Assembly: GCF_042747725.1 (NCBI RefSeq)
Contig: NZ_JBHZGO010000086.1
Location: 1-64,000, forward strand
From: FACHB-T130 sp042747725
GTDB lineage: Bacteria > Cyanobacteriota > Cyanobacteriia > Cyanobacteriales > FACHB-T130
DNA: 64,000 nucleotides
Direction of reading: 5' to 3'
Notes under the pieces: generated by a model
What the model saw: only the letters and a program-made list of their open reading frames with translations
Databases searched by the model: none
What the model was told of the DNA's origin: nothing
Program-made: the position numbers and the translations under genes
Part shown: in pieces, positions 52,862-61,546 of the stretch
How positions within the stretch are numbered: the first letter of the stretch is position 1
Layout of the letters: each line of letters opens with the position of its first letter

Positions 52862-53371
52862 ATGATGAATCTAGGCTTACAGTACCCTATCTTTGGCCCG
52901 GAAATTCAGTGCCCCCATTGCCGCCAGACAATTCCGGCATTGACGCTGACTGATACTTATCTGTGTCCGCGTCATGGTGCCTTTGAGGCAGATCCCAAGA
53001 CTGGTGAACTGATTCATTTACAGTCTGGGCGTCACTGGCGTAGGTGGGATGATGAATGGTACCGGCAGCACACGCATCCGGATGGGATTCGGTTTGAAAT
53101 TCACGAAGCCCTAGACCGGCTGTATACTCAAGGCTACCGAGCGACGCGAGTCATTATTGCCAGCCGCTATCGGGAGTTAATTAGTGCTTATCTGGAACGC
53201 AGCACCCCTTGGCGGGGGCAGTCAGATCCGCCGCGACCCAGGCTATATGGCTTGCCGGTAGAGTTTAGCCCGGAACCAGAAGAAGAACCCTGCTGGGAAG
53301 TGATTAATTTCGATTTGGAAAAAGAACCGGGTATCCCGGTGCGATATCCCTATTTCCGATTGTTTGAGTAA
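52862..53371 (+). CDS. conserved cyanobacterial protein (TIGR02652-like)
   Basis: A 169-residue protein with a zinc-ribbon-like start: CPHCRQTIPALTLTDTYLCP has three Cys and a nearby His (RHGAFEAD). The body has HWRRWDDEWYRQHTHPDGIR and TQGYRATRVIIASRYRELIS. It resembles a family found in cyanobacteria and some plants with no known function. A second ATG at 52865 directly follows the first. The next gene is 60 bases away on the same strand. Confidence 0.7.
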   Translation: MMNLGLQYPIFGPEIQCPHCRQTIPALTLTDTYLCPRHGAFEADPKTGELIHLQSGRHWRRWDDEWYRQHTHPDGIRFEIHEALDRLYTQGYRATRVIIASRYRELISAYLERSTPWRGQSDPPRPRLYGLPVEFSPEPEEEPCWEVINFDLEKEPGIPVRYPYFRLFE

Positions 53372-53431
53372 TGGTGATTAGTCATTGGCACAGACCAAAG
53401 GACAAATGACCATTGACAAAGGACAAAAATA

Positions 53432-53884
53432 ATGCATCACGCTTCGATTCGGACGGCAAATATTCATCGGGCGATCGCATTCTACGAACAGCTAGGATTT
53501 ATTGTTTCTGAACGCTTCACCGCCGGAATCACCCTCGCCTGCTGGATGGAAGGTAGTCTCGGACGCATTGAGTTAATCCAGATTCCCGAACCGAAACCAG
53601 CCGCCGACGCCTTTGGAGATGAGCATTACGTCGGTTACTACCATTTGTCCTTTGATATTACCGACGCTGCATCTGATTTGCCTAGTTGGTTAAATCACTT
53701 AAAAGAACGCTTTGATGAGGCAGCACAGACCGATCCAGAGCAGTTTGTACCCCTGAAGGTACTTTTAGAGCCAACTCAGCAAATGATCGGCTCAAGCGTC
53801 TACGAAGTTGCTTTCATTGCCGATACCGACGGCTTACCCCTCGAATTCATCCGCGTTTTAAGCAGCAAAGACTCGGCAAGTTAA
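53432..53884 (+). CDS. VOC/glyoxalase superfamily protein
   Basis: A 150-residue vicinal oxygen chelate protein: MHHASIRTANIHRAIAFYEQ LGF at the N-terminus gives the first metal-binding strand (His), GRIELIQIPEP gives a Glu, YHLSFDITD a His, and YEVAFIADTDGLPLEFIRVL the last Glu. All four usual metal positions are thus present. The substrate is not known; the family includes glyoxalases, dioxygenases and resistance proteins. AAAGGA lies before the ATG. Confidence 0.8.
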   Translation: MHHASIRTANIHRAIAFYEQLGFIVSERFTAGITLACWMEGSLGRIELIQIPEPKPAADAFGDEHYVGYYHLSFDITDAASDLPSWLNHLKERFDEAAQTDPEQFVPLKVLLEPTQQMIGSSVYEVAFIADTDGLPLEFIRVLSSKDSAS

Positions 53885-54202
53885 GCCTTACTAATTGGGG
53901 AAATGATGTAGGGAAAGTGCTTTGGGAAAAGTCCAGCACTCGTTAAAGGGTACCCCGACAACATCATTTTTTGATTCCGCAATGCCCGGACGCGCAGATG
54001 CGATCGCAGATTTTCTGAATCTCAGTCTTAGAGAGGAGGAGTATTCCTTCAAATTATGCCAAAAGTAATAAATTTGTTCACCATACAATGATTAACTTAA
54101 AAATCCTCAATGCCCCCCTATCGCATTGCTTTTTTTGAAAAATTTATGTTTTATTAGAGGGTTGGATTTATTAAATAATCTGGCAGTAAAGGACAATTTT
54201 TA
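53885..54202. other. intergenic region before the Co/Ni transporter
   Basis: No secure gene or riboswitch is seen. A 28-codon frame at 53982-54068 (MPGRADAIADFLNLSLREEE...) has protein-like composition and could be the tail of a lost gene, but its frame does not extend upstream. A cobalamin riboswitch was looked for and not found. Confidence 0.4.
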
Positions 54203-54958
54203 ATGATAATTACAGCCCTGCTCCCTAGTATTCCTTCCTCTAGCTGGCTGCATTGGATAATACAGCCACAGTTAGCCTTGCACATTCCAGATGGCTTCTT
54301 GAGCTTGCCCGTTAGCCTCGTGACATGGGTACTCGCCATCGGACTGATTGCACTCGCTCTGAATCGAGTCCAGGCTGACTATAAGGAACGGGCAGTACCG
54401 CTGATGGGGGTGTGTGGAGCCTTTATTTTTGCCGCCCAAATGATTAATTTCCCGATTCCAGGGGGCACCTCCGGGCACCTGTTGGGTGGGACGCTAGCGG
54501 GAGTTTTACTTGGCCCGTGGGCGGGATCGCTAGTCATGGTGGCAGTCTTCATCGTGCAGGCAGTCTTGTTTCAAGATGGTGGACTGACCGTGCTAGGAGC
54601 CAACATCACCAATATGGGACTCATTGGCACCTTTGCTGGTTACTACCTCTACAAAACAATTCGGTTTGCCTTCGGGCGGGATAGCTGGCGGGGAATGTTA
54701 GTGGGTACGGCAGTTGCAGCTTGGATAAGCGTGTTTGTTGCCTCAATTTTGACAGCAGTACAACTGGCTTTGTCCGGGACAGTGCCCTTTGGGGTAGCAG
54801 TATCAGCAATGGCATTTTGGCACGTGCTAATCGGCATAGGAGAATCACTGATTACCGTCGTAGCAGTGAGTTATGTATGGCGATCGCGTCCCGATTTGTT
54901 GTTCGATCCACCCCGCCGAGCTGTTTCCACTGCATCTCGTTCGCTTTCACAGCGTTAA
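54203..54958 (+). CDS. cbiM: CbiM-type Co/Ni ECF transporter S component
   Basis: A 251-residue membrane protein with about seven helices. HIPDGFLSLPVSLVTW is the N-terminal metal-site motif of CbiM/NikM. In most members it stands at the very N-terminus (MHIPDGFL), while here about 27 hydrophobic residues precede it, probably a cleavable signal. INFPIPGGTSGHLLGG and GGLTVLGANITNMGLIG are typical. It binds Co2+ or Ni2+ in the S component of the energy-coupling factor transporter. The next three genes complete it. Whether cobalt (for cobalamin) or nickel (for hydrogenase or urease) is carried cannot be told. Confidence 0.9.
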   Translation: MIITALLPSIPSSSWLHWIIQPQLALHIPDGFLSLPVSLVTWVLAIGLIALALNRVQADYKERAVPLMGVCGAFIFAAQMINFPIPGGTSGHLLGGTLAGVLLGPWAGSLVMVAVFIVQAVLFQDGGLTVLGANITNMGLIGTFAGYYLYKTIRFAFGRDSWRGMLVGTAVAAWISVFVASILTAVQLALSGTVPFGVAVSAMAFWHVLIGIGESLITVVAVSYVWRSRPDLLFDPPRRAVSTASRSLSQR

Positions 54959-55002
54959 GCACTGCGTGCATTTAGTTATATAGGGATAGGGATGAAACGT
55001 TT

Positions 55003-55392
55003 ATGAGTAGTAACCTCTCACGGGAACGCAACCGTGCTTTTGTCATCACTGGATTGGGTGTTGCCTTGCTGATTGCAATTTTTCTGTCTCCATTCGCTAG
55101 CTCAGATCCAGACGGATTAGACCGAGTCTCTCAGGATCTAAAGTTTGAGGATAAAGCCGCCGAAGAAGCACCCGCCCAAAAACTCCCCTTTTACGCTGTT
55201 TTTGAAGAATATGCCCTCAGAGGCGTACCGGAAGGTCTCGCCACGCCCTTAGCAGGTTTGATTGGAACCTTAACAACATTTGGTTTAGCTTGGGGGATTG
55301 GCAAGCTGGTGGTTCGCAATTCCAGTTCATCTTCCCCAGACTATGAAGCACCCTCGTCCTCTGACAATCCAGAGCCGCCCCTGGATAGATAG
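55003..55392 (+). CDS. PDGLE-domain (CbiN/NikN-like) protein
   Basis: A 129-residue protein with two membrane helices (about 12-30 and 84-104). DPDGLDRVSQDLKFEDKAAE between them is the PDGLE signature. These proteins replace CbiN as the accessory subunit in some Co/Ni ECF systems. The Ser/Pro-rich C-terminus is disordered. It lies 44 bases after cbiM and 12 bases before cbiQ. Confidence 0.88.
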   Translation: MSSNLSRERNRAFVITGLGVALLIAIFLSPFASSDPDGLDRVSQDLKFEDKAAEEAPAQKLPFYAVFEEYALRGVPEGLATPLAGLIGTLTTFGLAWGIGKLVVRNSSSSSPDYEAPSSSDNPEPPLDR

Positions 55393-55404
55393 GAACTGAA
55401 GCGA

Positions 55405-56178
55405 ATGCTGCTGCACATTATTGCCGTTCAACTAGATGTCGATAGCGATCGCAAAAGTCTCTGGCACTCATTAGCACCCCGAACTCGAATCCTGTGTACG
55501 CTACTGATTGTATTTGCGATCGCCCTAACGCCAAACGGACGCTGGTGGACTTGGGCCATCTATGGGTTAGGCATGCTAGGCATCATCCTGCTGAGTCGGG
55601 TTACTTGGAGCATCCTGCTGAAGCGAATCGCCGTTGAGTTTGCTTTTATTGGCGTTGTACTGCTGGGCACTTTGTTTCGGGACGGCGGCAAGGTGCTGTG
55701 GTCTTGGGGACTGTTACGGATTACCACCGTCGGGCTGATGGTTTTGGGTAGCGTGACGCTCAAAGCGCTGCTATCGCTGATGATGCTAAATGTACTTACT
55801 TTAACCACTTCTGTTCCAGCGCTACTGAATGGATTAGTCGCCTTGCGAACCCCACCCCTACTGGTAGCGATTCTCGCATCCATGTATCGCTACATTAGCG
55901 TCTTGATTGGCGAGGTTAACGCCATGCGTCGGGCAGCAGCCTCTCGCAATTTGATGGGTACCAACCACTGGCAACGCCTAGTGATTGGCAATATGATGGG
56001 ATCGCTGTTTATCCGCACCTATGAGCGAGGGGAGCGGGTTTATCAGGCAATGCTGTCGCGGGGTTATCAAGGACTACCGCCCGTCGAGAAGGTGCCGTCG
56101 GGCGGACGCCGCGACATTGTGGCTTTAACCTTAACCGTAATTTTGGCGCTGCTGGGACAAGTGGTTTATTTATTCTAA
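55405..56178 (+). CDS. cbiQ: ECF transporter T component CbiQ
   Basis: A 257-residue transmembrane coupling protein of the Co/Ni ECF transporter. It has about five helices and the cytosolic motifs AMRRAAASRNL and YERGERVYQAMLSRGYQG (Ala-Arg-Gly type), which dock onto the ATPase. It lies 25 bases before cbiO. Confidence 0.92.
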   Translation: MLLHIIAVQLDVDSDRKSLWHSLAPRTRILCTLLIVFAIALTPNGRWWTWAIYGLGMLGIILLSRVTWSILLKRIAVEFAFIGVVLLGTLFRDGGKVLWSWGLLRITTVGLMVLGSVTLKALLSLMMLNVLTLTTSVPALLNGLVALRTPPLLVAILASMYRYISVLIGEVNAMRRAAASRNLMGTNHWQRLVIGNMMGSLFIRTYERGERVYQAMLSRGYQGLPPVEKVPSGGRRDIVALTLTVILALLGQVVYLF

Positions 56179-56203
56179 AAATTTTTAATTTTTAATTGTT
56201 GCG

Positions 56204-56989
56204 ATGCACCATAATCCAATATTTATCGAAAATCTTAGCTATATCTACCCCGACGGAACTCATGCACTCAGGGGAATTAATATATCGATTAAAGCAACGG
56301 AACGAGTGGCATTAATCGGAGCCAATGGTTCGGGAAAATCCACTTTGCAGTTACATCTGAATGGAATTCTCTTACCCGAAGCCGGAGAAATCATCATTGG
56401 AGAATGGCCTGTCAGAGCCGAGAATTTGCAAAAAATTCGGAATTTTGTGGGGCTGGTATTTCAGAATCCAGATAATCAGTTATTTATGCCCACCGTTTGG
56501 GAAGATATTGCCTTTGGCCCGATGAATCAAGGCTTGCGAGACAAGGAACTGACCGCACGAGTGCTTCAGGCGATGGCAGCGGTGAATATCGATCCAGAAC
56601 GCTATGGAAAGCGGAATACAGATAATTTATCTGGAGGCGAAAAGAAGCGGATAGCGATCGCCGGCGTGCTGGCAATGAACCCCCAAGTGCTGGTATTCGA
56701 CGAACCCTCTGCTCAGCTAGATCCCCGTTCTCGTCGCCAGTTGATCGAGTTGTTAAAAAGATTGCCGCTGACTCAACTGATTGCCACCCACGACTTAGAT
56801 TTAGCCTTGGAGTTATGCGATCGCACTGTAGTCTTGAGCCAGGGTCAGGTCGTATACGATGGTGCAACTGAGCAGGTAATGAGCGATCCTGACTTCTTGG
56901 TTCAGCACTCTCTAGAGTCGCCCCTATGCTACAGTCGCCCTTACTGTCAGCTTGAAGATGCGCCGGTTAAAGAGCGCCTTCTTGTTTGA
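56204..56989 (+). CDS. cbiO: ECF transporter ATPase CbiO
   Basis: A 261-residue ABC ATPase: Walker A GANGSGKS, Q-loop VFQNPDNQLFMPTVWEDIAF (typical of ECF ATPases), signature LSGGEKKRIAIAG, Walker B VLVFDEPSAQLD, and H-loop ATHDLDLALE. It powers metal import with CbiM and CbiQ. A single ATPase gene means it works as a homodimer. It converges with the CHAT gene, 13 bases apart. Confidence 0.94.
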   Translation: MHHNPIFIENLSYIYPDGTHALRGINISIKATERVALIGANGSGKSTLQLHLNGILLPEAGEIIIGEWPVRAENLQKIRNFVGLVFQNPDNQLFMPTVWEDIAFGPMNQGLRDKELTARVLQAMAAVNIDPERYGKRNTDNLSGGEKKRIAIAGVLAMNPQVLVFDEPSAQLDPRSRRQLIELLKRLPLTQLIATHDLDLALELCDRTVVLSQGQVVYDGATEQVMSDPDFLVQHSLESPLCYSRPYCQLEDAPVKERLLV

Positions 56990-57002
56990 AATCTTCCCGC
57001 CA

Positions 57003-59807
57003 CTATAGCCAATTCCCTACCAACACATAGGGTGCCCAGTAACGGGGATGCTGGTATCGCGGATTCTGCAACAGAGCCAGCTGGGCAAACCGGAGTGCTT
57101 CCGCTTTCGTCACCTTTGTATTCGTTAACTCTTGATAAAACTGACTCATCAGGAGGGCGCTGCTTTCATCGTCCAGCGACCATAGAGAAGCAAGGGTACT
57201 GCGTGCCCCAGCTCGTACCGCCACCCCAGCAAGTCCTAAAGCCGCCCGTTTGTCACCGCTAGCGGTTTGGCAAGCGCTGAGGACGAGTAATTCGATCGCA
57301 GTCGGTCGGTTCGTATCTCTAATTCGGAGTAAATTATCCAACTGATTGACATTAATGCGATTATCCCAAGTTAAAATAAATGTCTCCTCAGCTTTAGAAC
57401 TGAATTGACCGTGAGTGGCAAGATGTACGACTGGAAAGGAAACAGCATTAATTTCTTTTTGGAAAGCGGTACTGGTAAATTCCCGATCGAGCAGTACCGT
57501 AGTAGGCACTACAGATTTAATCTGATTTAATTCCAGCATCACATTGCTTAGAGCAGCAAAACCTTGACGAGATTCAGTTAGTCCGGCAGTTAAAGCTTTG
57601 ATTTTTCCCCGTTCTAAAGATTTGGGACCGAGTAACTGCAAGCCTGGAGTTAATGCAACGCCATACTTTTGGACAAGGTACTGTTGACCGTCGTAGAGTG
57701 CAGCCATCGGGATATTTCGCAAGGAACCATCTAGGACAAATACCAAAGTTTTAATGTTGCTAGCGGCGAGATCCTTAGACGCAGGTAAAATCAGCCAATC
57801 ATATACTTGCTTGGATAAAGATTGAGTTTCTCGAAGCGTGTAAGGTTTGGTCAGTTGCTTTCGCAATTCCCCGGCAATTCTTTCTACTTCACTTTGGCTG
57901 ATAGCAGTTTTGTAGTGGCGTAGCGGTTGTTGAGGCAACTTGAGAATGACTTCTAATCGGTTTGCCAAAATAATCGGATAAATGACGGCTGCTGTTGGAT
58001 CGTCTTTATCAATAACTTGGTCGATTTGTACTGCCTTGCCTTGCAAACAAGCGGTACGAAAGAAGTTATCGAGTTCGGCGAGTTGCAGAGATTCAATGGT
58101 GTTACGGGCTAGTTTGAGATTGTCTTGACTCGGCTTTGAAGTTCCCTCTGTTTGCAATAGCAACTCGACAAGCTGCCGATAGATAGGCTCGACTTCCTCT
58201 CGAAAAGAAAACTGAACGTCAGGATTAATTGTGACTAAATCGCTGCGGAGAGATTGTAGAATATTGACCGCTTCCGTATAAGATGCGATCGCATCTTTAG
58301 TTTTTCCCTGCGCTTTCAATAAGCGTCCTAATTGCCATTGCCAACGATAGGAAATATCTGAGGCGTTAATTGATTGTGCCAGAAGTAAAGCTTGCCGAGT
58401 CAAGTCTTGGGCATTCGGCAATTGCTGAGTTTGTTCGTATAGTCCGCCGAGATGTCCCAGCGCATAAGCTTCTGCCCGGATATCTTTGATACTTTTGGCT
58501 TGTTGAACTGCATTCGCCAACACCTGACCGATTTCTGTCCAAGAGGGAGTATTGGCAGTGTCAGCTTGTTTGAGTCGCGTCAGACTTTGGGCAAAATTAA
58601 TCTTGGCATAAACAGCCGTCCGACTGGGTGGTAGATTGGCAATTTCCGCTGGCATTTGCGACCCCAACGCCTTGGCAGCGCTCAATTGCTTCGTTTCTAG
58701 CAACAAACTCAATTGATTCAGTTTGGCTTGGTTGCGGGTCATTGGTGAAGGAGCGGTTGATTCAGCCTGTTGATAAAACTTTAAAGCCGCTTCGGTATCC
58801 TGTTGCGATCGCGCGGTATTCCCTAAACCCAGCAACGCTGCACTAATATCTGGAGGAGAATTTAGTTGCTGGGCGACATCCAAACTTTGCTGCAAAACCT
58901 GCCGGGACTTCTCTAAATCGCCAACGATGCGGAGAGTGTTGCCAAGCGAACTGAGGGCGATCGCCTTCATGGTATTTGGTTGATTAGCCAGCGTCTCCTC
59001 TACCTGAGTTAACGTCTTCGCCGCTTGACGATAACGCCCTAAAGATTGCAGCGCTAAGCTTTGGTTAATTAAGCTACCAGTAATTCCCGCCTTATCGCCT
59101 GCTTGAGTATAAATAGCCGCCGCTTGTTCCCAAGTCAAGAGAGCTTGTTCCGCTTGTCCGAGTGCCAATTGCAGCTGTCCTTGGATATTAAAAGCTTGGG
59201 CGAGAACTGGCAAGTGGTCTTTGTTGGTAGATTTTATCGCTTCTAATAGTTTCAGACTGCTTGCGATCGCTTCAGTTGCCTCCGTCCACTGTCCGAGTTG
59301 TTGGTAAGCTAACGACAGGAAGCTCAACGTAGAAGCTTGATTTAGAGTATCTCCTTGAGCTTGAAAAGTTTTTGCCGCTTGTTGCCAAATCCTTACCGCC
59401 TCAACAAACTGTCCACTTTCATAAAATTCTCGTCCCTGTTGTACTTGAGTTGCATTGGAACTTAGTTCGGTAGCGTCTAATGCCATCCTTCTCGAATTGG
59501 GGAAACCTATCCCCCTAACCCCCTTCCCTCGTAGGGAAGGGGGAAGAATTCTTTGCGCCTCTCCTGCCCCCCTTTTTAAGGGGGGTAAGGGGGGATCGAG
59601 ACTCTTTGGGGCAGAGGTATCCCTTGAAGGTAACGCCTGACCATGTATGGACACGGCATTGCCGTGCCCGTATTGACTTGCCAACAGCAGCGAATGAGAG
59701 TTCGCCTTTTGACCCCAGGAAAGCAAAAGGGTCAAAATTAATCCGAAAAGCCCGTACTTTAGAAAGGATTGTACTGCACGGAAAAGTACAGACCGTTTTC
59801 TTGCCAT
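57003..59807 (-). CDS. TPR-CHAT domain protein
   Basis: A 934-residue protein. A signal or membrane segment lies near residues 12-31 (YGLFGLILTLLLSWGQKAN). About twelve TPR repeats fill 120-500, and a CHAT (caspase-like) domain forms the C-terminal 330 residues. The dyad is visible as His near 798 (VHLATHGQFSS) and Cys near 844 (LVLSACQTASG). Cyanobacterial CHAT proteins often stand by two-partner secretion genes, as here. The start at 59807 has GAGGG upstream; a longer frame from 59885 is not needed. Residues about 66-105 are encoded by an inserted genomic repeat (59505-59600). Confidence 0.88.
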   Translation of the reverse strand: MARKRSVLFRAVQSFLKYGLFGLILTLLLSWGQKANSHSLLLASQYGHGNAVSIHGQALPSRDTSAPKSLDPPLPPLKRGAGEAQRILPPSLRGKGVRGIGFPNSRRMALDATELSSNATQVQQGREFYESGQFVEAVRIWQQAAKTFQAQGDTLNQASTLSFLSLAYQQLGQWTEATEAIASSLKLLEAIKSTNKDHLPVLAQAFNIQGQLQLALGQAEQALLTWEQAAAIYTQAGDKAGITGSLINQSLALQSLGRYRQAAKTLTQVEETLANQPNTMKAIALSSLGNTLRIVGDLEKSRQVLQQSLDVAQQLNSPPDISAALLGLGNTARSQQDTEAALKFYQQAESTAPSPMTRNQAKLNQLSLLLETKQLSAAKALGSQMPAEIANLPPSRTAVYAKINFAQSLTRLKQADTANTPSWTEIGQVLANAVQQAKSIKDIRAEAYALGHLGGLYEQTQQLPNAQDLTRQALLLAQSINASDISYRWQWQLGRLLKAQGKTKDAIASYTEAVNILQSLRSDLVTINPDVQFSFREEVEPIYRQLVELLLQTEGTSKPSQDNLKLARNTIESLQLAELDNFFRTACLQGKAVQIDQVIDKDDPTAAVIYPIILANRLEVILKLPQQPLRHYKTAISQSEVERIAGELRKQLTKPYTLRETQSLSKQVYDWLILPASKDLAASNIKTLVFVLDGSLRNIPMAALYDGQQYLVQKYGVALTPGLQLLGPKSLERGKIKALTAGLTESRQGFAALSNVMLELNQIKSVVPTTVLLDREFTSTAFQKEINAVSFPVVHLATHGQFSSKAEETFILTWDNRINVNQLDNLLRIRDTNRPTAIELLVLSACQTASGDKRAALGLAGVAVRAGARSTLASLWSLDDESSALLMSQFYQELTNTKVTKAEALRFAQLALLQNPRYQHPRYWAPYVLVGNWL
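59505..59600. repeat. intergenic-type G/C-run repeat inside a CDS
   Basis: CCCCCCTTTTTAAGGGGGGT (59567 on) with the following AAGGGGGGATC is almost the same as 37028-37057 in an intergenic region. CCCCTAACCCCCTTCCCTCG next to it resembles 14250-14290. Here it is translated without a stop as part of the CHAT protein (for example LPPLKRGAGEA, LPPSLRGKGVRGIG). Confidence 0.7.
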
Positions 59808-61546
59808 GTTCTTTCCCTCGAAGAGAGATTCACTAAAGGAATTCCCCAGTCCAAGCGGGCGCTGAAGCGTGGTGATTGTCGCCACTGCAATCCTAAACCA
59901 ACAGATAAAAGTCTGTTGGGATCTGGATCTTCTCTGCCCGAACTGTTCCAGGCGGTGCCAAAATCGACGAACGGAATGATTTGTAGAACACCCTGCACTT
60001 GGGGGACGCGCAGCACAGGGTACTGAAGTTCTGCACTCAGCAAGACTCCGTTATCCGTCAGCAGAACATCTTGACGATAACCCCGGACGCTTTCTAAGCC
60101 GCCTAAACCAAATTGTTCTAAAGGGACTAGCGTTCTATCTGCTAGTTGCACATTGCCACGCACTAATAGCAACGTTTCTGGTGCTAGGAGGCGTACCCAT
60201 TGGGCTTGTCCTTGCCATGAATAAAAGCGGCTATCGGGCGCAGATTCGTTGATAGTGGCATCAAAGGCACCGAGTCCGATATTAAATTGCGATCGCAATG
60301 CAATGACTTCGCGACTACCTGTTCGCGTCCATTCCTGAAAAAATCGCAAGGCTGATATCCGAGTGCGTCCCTCGTCATCAGCGCCCGCCGACAGCGGAAA
60401 CGGAATCTCTAGCAAAGAAGTTTCGCTTTCCCGCCGAGATGCTGTTAAACCGACAGTGAATTCTTGGCTGGGGGTTTGAACAATTGGCTGGCGCAGCGTC
60501 AATTCATAGTAGCGTGAGGCGGCATAAATATCGAGTCGGTCGAAGGGTGGCTCAATGACATCGCTGGATGTGGTGCCATAGCTAACGCTGAGCGTGCCAT
60601 TGTAAGGATTAATCGGAATTGTATAGGAAGTATCGAAGCTATCGCTGCCATCCGTATTGCTGTAGGCAATGCTTAAACCATCTCCCAAACCAAATAAATT
60701 CGCCTCATTCACTTGCAATCGGCGTCGGAAGCTGCCCACACTGGGAGAACGACCGTTATCGATGCCGATTTGGGTGCTAAAAGTCTTCGCCTCAGTAACC
60801 CGCACCTCCAGCAAACTCAATCCCGGACGCGATCCCGCTGAGAGTTCGGCGGATAAGTTGGCAATCAGCGGATTGAGTTGCAGCAGTTGCAATGCTTCTA
60901 AGAGACGTTCCTGATTTAGAGGCTTTGATGTGGCGACAGCCAAACGCGATCGCACGTAGTTGGGATTTAACCGTCGCGTGCCACTAATTTTAATCCCTTC
61001 TAAGCCGCCTTCGACTACCTGAATGGTGACGACGCCTCCCTGAATCGTTTGGTCGGCTGGAATCAGGGCACCAGAAGTAATATATCCTTGGTTGATGTAA
61101 AACTCGGTGACAGCAGTCCGAGCTTGCAGCAGTTCGGCAAAAGAAATCGGTCGATTGGTGAAAGGCTTCGTAATTTCCGCTAGCTTTTGGGAACTGAAAG
61201 CTGTATTGCCAATGAATTCAAACTTTTCCACCGTGATGTTGACGAGGTAAGTCCCCACCGGTGTCTCCTCGTCAGGGGGAGGCTGGGTAGGGGACTGGAG
61301 TAAGTCTTCTGGCGGCGGTAGTGGGGCATCTGGTGAGGGAAGCGGGGTAGGCGAGGGAGATGGCGGGGATGGAAGGATGTCTTGTGGCGGAGGGAGTTGC
61401 GGTAAGGGGGAATTTTGCGGAAGCTGAGGAACTTGAGCCGAGTCAATCGTTTCAGGAAGCGATCGCGCTGCTGGAGCCGTCAAGCAGATACTCAGTATTG
61501 CTATGAGCCGAAGATACAATAAGCGATGAGAAAGATTACGGCACAT
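59759..61546 (-). CDS. TpsB outer-membrane transporter (ShlB/FhaC type)
   Basis: A 595-residue two-partner secretion transporter. The signal peptide ends near TAPAARSLP, and a Pro-rich linker (about 35-90) follows. The POTRA domains are about 105-255 (VEKFEFIGNTAFSSQKLAEI; VTIQVVEGGLEGIKISGTRR). A 16-stranded barrel then ends in the typical aromatic residue (FSVQYNPF). GLGGLESVRGYRQD is the conserved loop-6 motif. It should export the TpsA protein encoded just upstream. Its start overlaps the tpsA stop by 11 bases, and its end overlaps the CHAT start by 49 bases. Confidence 0.92.
   Translation of the reverse strand: MCRNLSHRLLYLRLIAILSICLTAPAARSLPETIDSAQVPQLPQNSPLPQLPPPQDILPSPPSPSPTPLPSPDAPLPPPEDLLQSPTQPPPDEETPVGTYLVNITVEKFEFIGNTAFSSQKLAEITKPFTNRPISFAELLQARTAVTEFYINQGYITSGALIPADQTIQGGVVTIQVVEGGLEGIKISGTRRLNPNYVRSRLAVATSKPLNQERLLEALQLLQLNPLIANLSAELSAGSRPGLSLLEVRVTEAKTFSTQIGIDNGRSPSVGSFRRRLQVNEANLFGLGDGLSIAYSNTDGSDSFDTSYTIPINPYNGTLSVSYGTTSSDVIEPPFDRLDIYAASRYYELTLRQPIVQTPSQEFTVGLTASRRESETSLLEIPFPLSAGADDEGRTRISALRFFQEWTRTGSREVIALRSQFNIGLGAFDATINESAPDSRFYSWQGQAQWVRLLAPETLLLVRGNVQLADRTLVPLEQFGLGGLESVRGYRQDVLLTDNGVLLSAELQYPVLRVPQVQGVLQIIPFVDFGTAWNSSGREDPDPNRLLSVGLGLQWRQSPRFSARLDWGIPLVNLSSRERTWQENGLYFSVQYNPF

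Noticed and set aside
53891..54088. 65-codon minus-strand frame before cbiM
   Set aside because: Composition is not protein-like and no start signal is seen. The plus-strand frame at 53982-54068 is at best a remnant.
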